64,000 nt of DNA, taken from Trogon surrucura. Taxonomy: Eukaryota > Chordata > Aves > Trogoniformes > Trogonidae. How positions within the stretch are numbered: the stretch's first letter is position 1; every line of letters starts with the position of its first letter. The notes beneath the pieces are model-generated. The model did no database searches and was not told the DNA's origin. It worked only from the letters and a program-made list of their open reading frames with translations. The position numbers and the translations under genes were made by a program. Positions 1 to 10,569 of the stretch are shown one piece after another. The stretch spans positions 35,581,004 through 35,645,003 of the forward strand of contig CM036658.1 in the NCBI GenBank assembly GCA_020746105.1, written 5' to 3'.

Positions 1-414
1 TCCTTCTATCCTGTTTCCAGACTGACTTCAGTTAATCCCTTTACTAAATGTACAATCTGGAAATGCACCATTCACTTGGTCAAAACATAAAATACAAAAG
101 AAATTTTACTGCTTTCTGAGTTAATATTTAGCCTAACCTACGAATATTACACAGTTTGAGAAACTTAAACTAAGAAAACTTGCCAAAAAATAGATCCAAT
201 TCTGCTCTTCAAAATGTTCAGTTCTGCTCTGTCAAGTACATAACTATGGCTGTGTTTTCCTATCAACATTTCAGTTTAGGGTTGAATGGACAATTCATAA
301 TATAAACTGAATCGGGACTGCAAGTCACTGCAATTCAAGTTTGGATAATATATGATATTATTGAACTATCAGTGAAGATGCTAATTCTAAATCCAAGATG
401 TGTTTGTTGATTAT
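1..414. other. Unique AT-rich DNA, no gene seen
   Basis: No open frame of note, no repeat tail and no RNA gene could be recognised. It reads as ordinary AT-rich noncoding bird DNA up to the first CR1 fragment. Confidence 0.6.
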
Positions 415-632
415 ATCATGGAGTCATAGAATGGACTAGGTTGGAAGGGACCTTAGACATCATCCAACCCAACCCCCCTGTCACAGGCAAGGACTCCTCT
501 CAACTAGACCAGGTTGTTCAAGGCCTCATCCAACATGGCCAACATCTCCAGGGAACGGGAATCCACAACTTCTCTGGGTAATTTATTCCATAGTCTTGCC
601 ACTCTTGTAGAATTTCTTCCTAAAATCTGTTA
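415..632 (-). mobile_element. CR1: CR1 LINE, 3'-end fragment
   Basis: On the minus strand this is the last 200 bp or so of a CR1. The left edge is the element's 3' end, with a degenerate tail (ATCATGGAGTCATAGAATGG on the plus strand). Next come the pyrimidine-rich CCAACCC block of the 3' UTR and the reverse complement of the ORF2 C-terminus (the end of the FKTCLD-type segment). It stops in the region coding for the RNFFSVRV-type motif, so it is a strongly 5'-truncated insertion, the usual fate of CR1. It is diverged from the other copies here and is therefore old. It makes no protein. Confidence 0.9.
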
Positions 633-1457
633 AATTAGAGAAAATGGAAAATGTTTTCAGTTTATAAAGTATTTCTGAACACTTGCTTTTGAATCTAAGA
701 TTCTGCCATTTCTAGATACACATTTATTTCAAATGACTATCCTTAGTCAAGATTAGGTTGCCATCACAGACTATGTGCTATAAAATATGGAGCACGACCT
801 GTATTCTTGTGCTCAAGGTGTCGGGGTTTCAAGTTTGTTTCATAATTGATGTAAGCGGATTTGGTTACAGGTATTAAGTTTATGTCCAAGACTATGATGG
901 TGAAATCACCACAGAGTATTTGGTATTTCTGATTTTCTAATTATTCGTTGCCTGAATTATAGAAGCCCCAAAGGATCTCAAGAGGGGTCAGAATTTAATT
1001 GTTCCAAGTATTACTCAAATGGCACAAAATTGTTCTTAAACTGGAGACTTCAGCCTAAGATTTAGCCATCATGCAACGGTGGGTAAGGCAGATGGTGGGC
1101 TAGAGAAGAGGACAAAACATTTATAGAAACAGGTGCATTCACAAAAGTTTGTAGTCATGGGTGGTCACCAGCCTATCTTGTGCAAGGTGGTACATTTTAA
1201 TTCTCACAGGAATTACAACTTCTTATTTGTTCTGAAAAAATAAGCAATATGGTTTGCTTAAAGGTTGAATTGAGTTATACTTAATGAAGCCTATTGAGTT
1301 CATAAGAAAGGAGACTTTTGTTATTAACATTAAATTTGTTTAGAAGAAATTGATTAAACTGTAAATTACTTGAGATAGCTGTCATTCAGATTTGAATTCC
1401 AAAACCACTAGCATATAATAGAGAGCAAATAGACGATACTACTCTTTGCCATTGTGT
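633..1457. other. Unique AT-rich DNA, no gene seen
   Basis: Unique-looking noncoding sequence between two CR1 fragments. No splice-flanked open frame and no structured RNA were recognised. Confidence 0.55.
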
Positions 1458-1949
1458 GATAGACCAGGATCTGTTGGAGCGTGTTCAGAGCAGGACCACA
1501 AAGATGATCCAGGGGCTGGAGCACCTCTGCTACGAGGACAGGCTGCAGGACCTGGGATTGTTCAGTCTTTAAAAGAGAAGACTCAAGGGGGACCTAATAG
1601 CTGCCTTCCAATATCTGAAGGGATCCTACAGGTAGTCTGGGAAGGGACTTTTTACAAGAGCACTCACTGACAGGACAAGGGGAAATGGGTTTATGTTGAA
1701 GGAGAATAGATTTAGATTAGATCTTAGGAAGAAATTCTTCAGTACAAGGGTGGCAAGACTTTGGAATAAATTGCCCAGAGATGTTGTGGCTGTCCCCTCC
1801 CTGGAGGTGTTCAAAGCCAAGTTGGACAGAGTCTTGAGTAGCCTGATCTAGTAGAGAGGCGTCCCTGCCTGTGACAGGGAGGTTGGATTAGATGATCTCT
1901 AAGGTCCCTTCCAGCCTAGGCCATTCTATGGTTCTATAATTCTATGATA
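1458..1949 (+). mobile_element. CR1: CR1 LINE, 3' fragment
   Basis: The fragment begins in the ORF2 C-terminal region (DQDLLERVQSRTTKMIQGLEHL-like when read through its changes). It continues through the FSLKREDSRGT and [20 protein letters not shown]-like segments and ends in the 3' UTR with the variant tail TTCTATGGTTCTATAATTCTATGAT. Motif order and tail place it on the plus strand. The reading frame is broken: the 74-codon frame at 1446-1670 is one shifted piece and the antisense frame over 1626-1820 is a shadow. It is an old, 5'-truncated copy of about 490 bp. Confidence 0.92.
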
Positions 1950-3409
1950 AGAAAATTTCCTTGAAAATTTCATGTAAATTTAATTACTACTTTGAGAGAA
2001 AAAATAGTATATAAAAGAATACTCTCTTGTTTTTTTCCTATATTTTCCACATCTATATTATGTCAGTGGTTGAGCAAGATTATCAATGTGCTTCAGATTC
2101 AGTATCATGTACAAACCTGTCCCTACTACTTTTCAGGATTACGGCCTTTCCTGTTCTTGGATGTGTGTATTGACAGACACCGTATGTGGTTAATTATGTA
2201 GAATATTGCTTTCTTCCCTCAAAATGCTTCATTTCAGCTTGTGGGTTTCTTTGGTCATCATGAGAAAAAAAATTTCTGATTACGGGTTTATTCCAATACT
2301 AGAGCCAAACAGGTATCCCTGAATTTCTGTACTTTGCCAAGTATCAGTGAACGCATCCTTCTTCTCAGAAATTGTTAGTAACTGGAATGAACACAAGAGG
2401 CTTAGCGTCTACAACATTTACTGGACCGACTACTTGTATTACTGCAGCTAGATAGGGCATTTTGGGTTAGACAAGAATGCTGGGGAAGGAAGAACACCTC
2501 TTCTGTTGACTGTTAATGACTGACAAACCAAAAGAGGTGGATATATCAGAGAACTCATGTTCACTTGCTCATCCAAGAAAATTTAATAATCATTAATGCA
2601 CAATAACAATAAATTGTAAAATATATTGCTTCTACTAAGTTTTCATTCTGATTGTTTGGAATTTGACACAAACTGCAAAACCTTTTCCCTACCTTCCATC
2701 AGGTATACCTCCTTCTGTTAATAGTGTCTCTGTTTTGGTTCATAGTAATTGTTTTTGCATATATGCAGTCTTCCACAGGCAAGCACACAGTGATAAGAAA
2801 ATACTTGTCATAATTTACTGAAATTAGGAAAGGAACTGTCATGAAGTTGTAATATGAGTACAATTCAGTGTGTTGAAAACATGATGGAAGTCCTTAAATT
2901 AGTATTTACAAAAAATTACAAACTCCTGCTTACAAATTTACTCAGCTCACTAGATTCTATCAGTCAGGCATTTAAGTAGGAAATCAGTGTACGTCTTTTA
3001 ATAACATCTCTCTATTATTTTGTCTGTTAAAATATTAATGCAGGCCTATAATAAGCAGCGAATGTCTGGTTTTTATTTTTTCAGATTTTAACATGAAAAC
3101 AGATATTTGTGTAAAGTGCAAAGAGAAAACAAAAAAACACAACCCTGTCATGAAATGAAAATGAAGATGCTAAGCTAAATATATGTGTAACGATCAAGAT
3201 AATATCTTTCTTAGAATGTGTTCACCTCATTTTCCTAGCTTTAGTTACTTTTCTGAGAGTAGAGATAAGTAGATTTTCAATGAATAAGGTAGCTGATTTT
3301 GCTAATGTGAAACATAAATTTAGAAGAACATATTTTCCTTCTGTTTGTTTTCCAATTGCTTCGTTGAAATGACTGAATCCAAAATCATTGTGTATTCCTT
3401 ATCTCACAG

Positions 3410-3530
3410 AAGGTCTAGTCTGCACATTGAACCTCATTCTTTTTATATCAAGGGATCAATGTCCTATGGCCTGAAATGCATACTGTCTGAAATATGGAAG
3501 AAGACAACCTATGCAATCAAAATCATGCAG
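3410..3530 (+). other. Exon-like segment (candidate only)
   Basis: An acceptor-like CTTATCTCACAG precedes position 3410 and a donor-like GCAG|GTAGGA follows 3530. The 121 bp between are open in one frame, reading about 40 residues through SMSYGLKCILSEIWKKTT, and that frame ends in phase 0. The peptide matches no family I know. Its end phase is compatible with the start of the exon-like segment at 5349, which is why both are recorded. Chance combinations of AG and GT around short open frames are common in 64 kb, so this is weak. Confidence 0.15.
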
Positions 3531-5348
3531 GTAGGATCTTTACTGCTAAGAGTTACCTGTCACCTTTAGGGATATTTACGCTGACTACGTTTGAAGTGCT
3601 TCACCAGTCTTGTTAAAATGGCTAAGTGAACTAAAAAAGCTCTTGGACGTAACCTGCAGAAATTGTGATTTTGCCAGCAGAGTGTATTCCACATTCCCCT
3701 GAATGAAATAACTTATAGCAGAAAATGCATTCTAAGTTGTTATAAGATGAATTGATTCTAAAACTTTTGCCAGGCAATCTGCTAGTCCTATCTTTACCTC
3801 ACAGGTTTTTTTAATTAACAAAGACACATCCTCATTTTGCTGTGGCTACCTAGTGTGGCTCTTGTGAAAAAAAATATGAATTTCTTAACCTGTAAATTCC
3901 TTCCAAGTAACAACTTTGATATCACACCATTTAGTACGTCTATGACGGCTATGTCAAAAATTCCAGTCAGACACCTGTAAATTATGAGACAGAATTGGTT
4001 TTACTTCACTTGCATGCCTTCCTATGTGAAAATTGCAAGTAGCAATAAATACATGATAGACATGGTTCAGAATAAACATTGTGAGCAGCTTTGTCTGTCT
4101 TCCATCAGTTAACTCATACTGGGATGTTTTGTTAGCACAGTCAGGAACTGTAAAAAAAAATCCAGACATGCAGGGTTGCTCTGCACAAGGGACATCTCTC
4201 CTAGAGAAGCTGAACCACAACCGCTGTCCCTTTGCAGAAACTGTTTTGCAGGACAAAGGAATAGACTGGTTGCACTAAAATGTGAAAGGAGGTTAGTTCC
4301 TCAGATTATCGGAAATGATCAGAAGATTTTCATCAAAACCTGTGAAGGGGAAAATGCGAATAACTCCACAAGAAAGGACAGCGATAACGAAGACTGCAGG
4401 TTGCTGCTATGCAACAACCGTTCACCACATCAGAAGTGGGAACTGATGATAAGTGGACACAGGGGATAAAGCTCAAAACACAGTACGAATCTGTCCTAGG
4501 CAGATCACACTTGCCTCTGACAGGCACCTGAGGGGTTTACTTCTTTTGCACTCTGGCTGAATTTATAAATATCATCATGCCCATCAAGTCTGACTGTATT
4601 CTTCTCAAGCTCTTCTAGATGGTGATTTGATCTTTCACAACCTTGTGCAAACAGAAGTACCGTGTTTTGGAAAAAAATCTAAATCCCTAATAAATATCTC
4701 ATCACTAAGGGTAAACGGTTGTTTTAGGAAGGATTTTTAAAAAGTTTTTTGTACTGTGTATTTGTTGCCTTTATGTTAAAAATAGAAACTTTGCATGCAT
4801 CATTTCCTAAGAAACTGAGGAAACTCTTTTATCAAACTGTTCATTTCTCTCTGTTTTTTACAGTTTTCTTTTGTTTTTTATTTGAACTGCCAGTTATAGG
4901 TGAATTTTGATGCAATGCAACATTGCTGTAAGAGTTTACACACAAGCAGGGGGGAATAAGAAGAATAAAATAATACTTGTAAAAAAGAGATATTGCTTTC
5001 CTACAATACAATATACTTCTGCTTTGTATAAGACTCTGCTTAATATCACAGATTAAACTTAACTCTTGTTAAGTCATCCCTACCAAACAGAAAAAGGGTT
5101 TTTTATTTTTAAAAAGGTGGAGATATTCTTGCATTGACCTTTTCCCTTTCTTGTTTCTGAATACTGGGAACAGACTGTGAGTTAACACACATCATTCATC
5201 TGACTGAAACTGTACTTTTGTGTAACTCATACATTGAAGGACGAGTTGCCTATCTTCATTTTACTGCTTTTAAAAAAAAAGGTTTTCTCTTATTTTAGTG
5301 TTCAGTGTTGTTTACTGATGCCTTCTTCCTTATTCTATTTTTTAGCAG

Positions 5349-5486
5349 TTTATGTTGATTAGAAAACTGGAAAGAGTGGTCTATGTCTCCCCATTTATCC
5401 ATAGATCAAACCTCTGGGAGGAAAGCTATCATACAGTGAAGACGTGGTTCTGTGATTTGACACATAATACATCGTATAGGCAACAG
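5349..5486 (+). other. Exon-like segment, 46 open codons (candidate only)
   Basis: A T-rich tract ending in TTTTTTAGCAG precedes 5349, and AACAG|GTCAGT follows 5486. The 138 bp between are exactly 46 codons, open in phase 0 at both ends, reading through LERVVYVSPFIHRSNLWEES. I do not recognise the peptide. It could be a coding exon of a fast-evolving gene, an exon of a long noncoding RNA, or coincidence. No start codon context, polyadenylation signal or further coding exon supports a gene model here. Confidence 0.18.
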
Positions 5487-5721
5487 GTCAGTTCCTTATC
5501 CTCTTTGCACTGCCTTCTCTTGGGCGTAGGTGGATTTTGGTGTAAATTATTGGGTTTTTTTTCTATATCTGAGACAAAAATAAGTTCCCTGTTAAAAATC
5601 TGGTGTCAAATAACTGGAATATGAATGTTCAAATATCTGAGATTAGTCAGATTAGTAAAAACTGTTAAGTATTATTTAAGAAATCTGTTACAAATTCAGC
5701 TCCAAGGGAAGATTTGTCTTC

Positions 5722-5868
5722 ATATCCTTCATAGAATTGTTCAGGCTGGAAAAGACTTTTAAGATCACCTAGTCTAATCGTTTACCTAGCAATCCACTCA
5801 CCACCGCTATCCATGTCCCTAAGTACCTCATCTATATGTCTTTTAAATACCTCCAGGGATGGTGACAT
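5722..5868 (-). mobile_element. CR1: CR1 LINE, short 3' fragment of an older subfamily
   Basis: On the plus strand this reads as the reverse complement of a CR1 3' end: CATAGAATTGTTCAGGCTGG, then a short pyrimidine-rich 3' UTR, then a CATGTCCCTAAGTACCTCAT segment, ending at CCAGGGATGGTGACA. The 3' UTR wording differs from the young copies at 41 and 59 kb and matches an older CR1 subfamily type. Only about 150 bp remain. Confidence 0.85.
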
Positions 5869-7869
5869 AAGTTATTGTTTAAATTTCAGTTGTTCTCAAA
5901 GACTGGCTTGACCTGAAAACTTAATTATGAAAAGTTATTAATAGATCAAATTTTGGAAGCAAATGAAAAAGGTTATGTTTCAAATGAAGAAATGCTAGAA
6001 ATTCCCCAGGAGGTCACACTGGTGGTCAGTCTGACCTGTTAGTCTCCTCCAGCAGTGACAGTAGCATTGGTGGTCCTTTCCCTCATACTCCTCCAAATCC
6101 CACAATCATCCCAATATTAAGTAGGTCACCCAGTACCCAGCGATTTTACATGTCTGTTTGAAGAACCGTTATCCGTGAATCAGGATAAGGTTTTTTGAAT
6201 TTACTAGTGTTATTTACCTTTGTAAATCTTTTGTGACACCGTATCCCAGAAGTTCATTATCTGCTGTCCAAAAAAGCAATTCCCTTTCAAAATTATCTCT
6301 TAGTAGTTTTAGCATGCAACTCATGATTCCAGTGTTGAAGAATCTCCTGAGTAAGTTTTGCATTCATCTTATCAATACAGTCATGATTTTGCAAACCTTA
6401 AATATATTCCTCTGCAACCTTCCCCTCTTCAAATGGAGAAGAATGTGTACTGTTTTCATTATGTCTTTGCAAGGCAACTATTCGTAATTCCTAATAATTT
6501 TATTAGGTCTTCTTATATCTTTTCAAACTACATTATCTGCATTCTGGAGCTACAGAGATCAGAGTCATACCTAACAGTCAAGAAGTGGAAGCACTAGATT
6601 AGAGAGTGTTTCCACAGTACTGACTTAAAATGCTGCTGGTGTGCAAGTCCACCACAGTTGTGTAAGTTACATCTGTGACACGCTATGACTTGCCACTGGG
6701 TATATTTCCTCCTTCACACTTCAAGAAATTGTGGACTGCAAGCACAAATATATTAGAAAATACAAAAAATAGAGGGGTTTGTTTTGTTATTCATACTGTT
6801 GAAACTATTTAGACAAAACCTCATGGACAATACCCCTGTTTTATTGCTGAGTAGATTATGCAAGCAATATAATAAGCAAGGAGATTTTTTAGCTGATTAA
6901 GCATAGTAGATATGGGCTGTAGGCCAAAGAATATTGTATATATAAGAAAGGAATGAATCATATAGTTTTCTGCCTTCTAAAGTTATAAACTTTAAAATAC
7001 TCTTGCATGCTGGAGAACTCTGAACAGACAAATATAAAATCTGTTCTGTGCTTAAGAAGTTCTTATCCATAACAGGTATGGTCTTTGTTATATATAAAGT
7101 AATTAGATCTAGAAGAAAAGTAGAAGGGTAATGAAAATAGATGGAGCTATGTATGCTGACAGAATATTATGTTTGCTAGAGAATATATACGACAAAGATA
7201 GGAGGCAGATGCTGTGGGGAAAACAGTTAATATTTACACTTGGATGCTCACTAAAATCACAAGAAAATGGGAATTTTTAGACTTCACAAAATACACAGCA
7301 TGATCATTAAAACTATGCAGTGAAAGAAAACACGCAGCTTCATTCCCGATATTATTTATATAGACGCACTAGTAATGGTAAGTGTAGCCTTGTTGATGCT
7401 GACATGTTCCCAGTCTTCACCTATACAAAGAGGAGGCATAGTGGCTTTGCAGATAAACCTGAAGGAAGGGGATTTTCTGTTGTCTATGAAGTGGTCAGCA
7501 ACCTCCAGCTGTTGACTTTCAAGGCTGGTCATTTTACCTAGCCATGCATATGCTGAGGTGACCAGGATAGCCAGCTACAGAGTGTTTCTTTGCCTGGCAA
7601 ATTCACAACCCATCAGAGACAGCCTCAAGAGTCACAGACATTTGATTCATATTTTTCATACTTATACTGGTTTCAGTAGCATAGCTGGAATTCTTTTAAT
7701 AAATCAATGTAGATACAAACGAGTGTGACAGTCCCACTATTACCTGAGCTTCAACCTGGCACTTTTAATGATTATGTCATCACTGAGTGACATCCTTAAG
7801 GAAAGTGCAGCATGAAGGCACCAGTATAGTGGTAGTGAGGTAGATACAAATTTATCTTCTGTCTTACAG
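5869..7869. other. Unique AT-rich DNA, no gene seen
   Basis: No repeat tail, RNA gene or convincing coding exon was recognised. A 57-bp AG/GT-bounded segment at 7321-7377 lacks a pyrimidine tract and was not accepted. Confidence 0.5.
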
Positions 7870-8052
7870 AGTCTTACAGAGATGAATTAGAGGTTCTTGA
7901 GGTGGTAGGAGCCAAAGGGGACACAAGTATAGAACACCTTGAGGGAATTAATGGGGGTTTCACCCAAAAAGGTGACATGGCTGACAGCCCAGATGAAGTG
8001 CCTCTACACAAGCGCACGGAGCACGGGCATCAAATAGGAGTTAGAAATCTGT

Positions 8053-8899
8053 GTGTGGTCAAGGGGTTATGACCTGGTGGCAATTCCAGAGACACAGTGG
8101 GACAGTTCACGTGGCTGGAATGTGGTCATGGATGGCTATGTCCTTTTTAGGAAAGACAGGTCAACAAGGCGATGTGATGGAGTTGCTCTTTATGTGAGAG
8201 AGCAACTGGAATGTATCAAGTTTTGTCCAGGGGTGGATGAGGAGCAAGTTGAGAGTTTGTGGGTGAGAATGAAGGGTCAGGTTAACATGGGTGATACTGT
8301 GGTGGACGTCTATTACAGACCACCTTGATCAGGAGGAGGAAGTTGGTAAGGCCTTCTACAGGCAGCTGACAGCAGCTTCTCAATCACAGGATCTGGTTCT
8401 AATGTGGATTTTCAACTACCCAGATATTTGCTGGAAGGCCTACACAGCCAGCCAGCCACAGTCCAGGAGGTTCTTCCAGTGCATCGATGATAATTTCTTG
8501 ATGCAAATGGTGGATGAGCCGACCAGGAGAGGAGCGCTGCTGGATCTTGTGCTCACCAACAGGAAAGGTCTGGTTGAAGCAGTGAAGGGTAATCTTGGCT
8601 GCAGCGACCATGAGATGGTGGAGTTCAGGATCTTGTACAGTAGGAACAGAACACCAAGCAGGATCGCAACTCTGGACTTCAGCAGGGCCAACTCTGGCCT
8701 TTTCAAGCAATTGTTAGGGGAAACCCCATGGGACAGGGTACTGGAATGTAAAGGGGCCCAAGAAAATTGGTCAGTATTCAAGGACCACTTCCTCCAAGCT
8801 CAAGATCAGTCCATCCCAACAGGTAGGAAATCAAGAAAGAACCAGGAGACCTGCATAGTTAACCAGGGAACTGATGGGCAAACTCAAGTGGAAGAATAG
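8053..8899 (+). pseudogene. CR1 ORF2 endonuclease domain, decayed
   Basis: This encodes an apurinic/apyrimidinic-type endonuclease, which in CR1 nicks target DNA for target-primed reverse transcription. The first open piece (8053-8328) reads IPETQWDSS in place of the usual ISETWWD, then DGVALYVREQLE and VDVYYRPP. A frameshift moves the rest to 8291-8899, with DNFLMQMVDEPTRRGALLDL and CSDHEMVEFRIL. The catalytic SDH triplet near the end survives. The usual VGDFNFPDI motif reads LMWIFNYPDI, so its metal-binding Asp is gone. It is a fossil with no expected activity. Confidence 0.85.
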
Positions 8900-9007
8900 A
8901 GTCGATAGATCATGGAAGGAGGGGCTGCCCACTTGGGTGGAGCATAGGAGTTGTCAGAGGATGTAGGGAGGCAACTAGGAATGCTCAGGCCTCCTTGGAA
9001 CTAAACC

Positions 9008-10314
9008 TTGCAAGGGAGGTCAAGAATGACAGAAACGACTTCTTCAAATATGCTGCAGATGAAACTAACTAGAGGCAATGTAGGCCCACTGGTGAATGAA
9101 ATGGTTGCCCTAGTGACACAGTATACAGAGAAGACAAAGTTCCTGAATGCCTTCTTTACCTCTGTCTATACTGCTGGAGACTATCCTCAGGAGCCTCAGA
9201 GCTCTGAGGCCCCACAGGAAGGTAGGATGAAGGAAGAGTTTGAGTTGGTTGATGAGGACTGGGTTAGGGATCAGGTAGGCAATCTGAACACCCATAAATC
9301 CATGGGCCCTGATGGGATGCACCTACGTGTGCTGAAGGAGCTGGCGGAAGTCATTGCTAGGCCACTCTTCATCATCTTTGGTAAGTTGTGGACAACAGAA
9401 GAGGTTCCTGAGAACTGGAGGAAAGCAAATGTCACTGTAACCTTCAAAAAGGGCAGGAAGGAGGACCTAGTAACCTGTCAGCGTCACCTCCATCCCTGGA
9501 AAGGTGATGGAACAACTTATCCTCAGTGCTGTCTCTAGGCATTTCAAGGATAAGAGAGTCCTTAAGAGCAGTTAACATGGTTTTCCCAAGGGGAAGTCAT
9601 GTTTGACCAGCCTGGTAGTCTTTTGTGTGGACATAACCAGGTGGATAGATCATGGTAGTGCGGTAGGTGTGGTTTATCTGGACTGTCTCCCACAGCATTC
9701 TCGTAGCTAAACTGCAGAAGTGTGGTCTGGATGATCAGGTAGCGAAGTGGGGTTTGGACTGGTTGAAGGAAATAAGTCAGAGAGTTATGGTCAATGGGAC
9801 ACAGTCTAGCTGGAAGCCTATGTCTTCTAGTGGAGTCCCTCAGGGGTCGGTACTGGGACCGGGACTATTCGATATATTCATCAGTGACCTAGATGAGTGA
9901 TTGGAGAGCACTGTCAGCAAGTTTGCTGATGATAAAAAAATGAGATTAGTTATTGACACATCAGAAGGTTGTGCTGCCATTCAGTGAGACCTAAACAGGT
10001 TGAGGAATTGGGCAGGGAGAAATTTTATGTAATACAACTAGGGCAAGTGTAGAGTTTTGCACCTGGGAAAGAACAACCTCAAGTACCAGTATAGGTTGAG
10101 GACTGATCTGTTAGAGAGCATCACAGGGGAAAGGGACCTGAGGGTCCTGATGCACAGCAGGATGATCATGAGCCAGCAATGTGCCCTCATGTCCAAGAAG
10201 GTCAATGGCATCCTGGGGCGTATCAAGAGCATGGCCGGTATGTTGAGAGAGGTTCTTGTCCTCATGTACTGTGCCCTGGTGAGGCTGCATCTTGAGTATT
10301 GTGTCCAGTTCTGA
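9008..10314 (+). pseudogene. CR1 ORF2 reverse transcriptase domain, decayed and missing motif A
   Basis: The reverse transcriptase remnants read, in order: [43 protein letters not shown], then after a frameshift near 9465 [32 protein letters not shown], and a FADD catalytic box at about 9925 (read after a stop at 9898). Compared with the 41 kb copy, the codons for DFSKAFDT just before VSHS (near 9684) are missing, so the first catalytic Asp has been deleted. The C-terminal piece 10057-10314 reads through ITGERDLRVLMHSRMIMS. It cannot be active. Confidence 0.87.
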
Positions 10315-10319
10315 GGCCC

Positions 10320-10569
10320 TCAGTTCAAGAAGAAAGAAGAAGAAAAAGAAGAAGAAATAGGAAAAATAAGAAAAATAAGAGAAAGAAAAAGAAAAAGAGA
10401 AAGAAAAAAAAGAAAAAGAAAAAGAAAAAGAAAAAGAAAAAGAAAAAGAAAAAGAAAAAGAAAAAGAAAAAGAAAAAGAAAAAGAAAAAGAAAAAGAAAA
10501 AGAAAAAGAAAAAGAAAAAGAAAAAGAAAAAGAAAAAGAAAAAGAAAAAGAAAAGAAAAAAAGAGAAAA
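10320..10569 (+). repeat. Purine-rich simple repeat with (AAAAAG)n core
   Basis: From about 10325 the strand is A and G with three T's up to 10376, then pure purine for 193 bases (10377-10569). The core, about 10411-10551, is a near-perfect hexamer AAAAAG repeated about 23 times. The long KKKK and FFFF/FSFS frames over it are artefacts of the repeat. It directly abuts the broken CR1 ORF2 at TCAGTTCAAGAAG, whose AAGAAAG-rich wording may have seeded it. A mirror-symmetric homopurine tract of this length can form triplex (H-) DNA in vitro (established for such tracts, not shown here). Confidence 0.97.

Larger units (their letters stand above)
1950..5721. other. Unique AT-rich DNA with two weak exon-like segments
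   Basis: This is 3.8 kb of AT-rich sequence without recognisable repeats. Short open frames exist (for example 4176-4469 and 5352-5624), but none resembles a known family to me. Two segments bounded by splice-like signals, 3410-3530 and 5349-5486, are listed separately. Nothing else was seen. Confidence 0.45.
7870..10330 (+). mobile_element. CR1: CR1 LINE, old copy with endonuclease and RT remnants, 3' end lost
   Basis: About 2.46 kb of a plus-strand CR1. It starts just upstream of ORF2, in a stretch resembling the linker before the MKCLYTNARSMGN-like start of the endonuclease. The endonuclease runs to about 8900, a linker follows, and reverse transcriptase runs from about 9040 to 10320. The element stops inside the ORF2 C-terminal region, where the sequence passes into a purine microsatellite. 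No 3' UTR or ATTCTATG tail is present, which is unusual for CR1 because insertions normally keep the 3' end. Many stops and frameshifts, and wording unlike the 41/59 kb pair, make this an older subfamily member. The 5' boundary is uncertain by about 50 bp. Confidence 0.9.

Noticed and set aside
4176-4469. 97-codon plus-strand frame
   Set aside because: No known family resemblance, and a competing minus-strand frame covers part of it.
7321-7377. 57-bp segment ending in a good donor (AATG|GTAAGTG)
   Set aside because: The upstream AG has no pyrimidine tract and the segment opens with a stop in its first frame.
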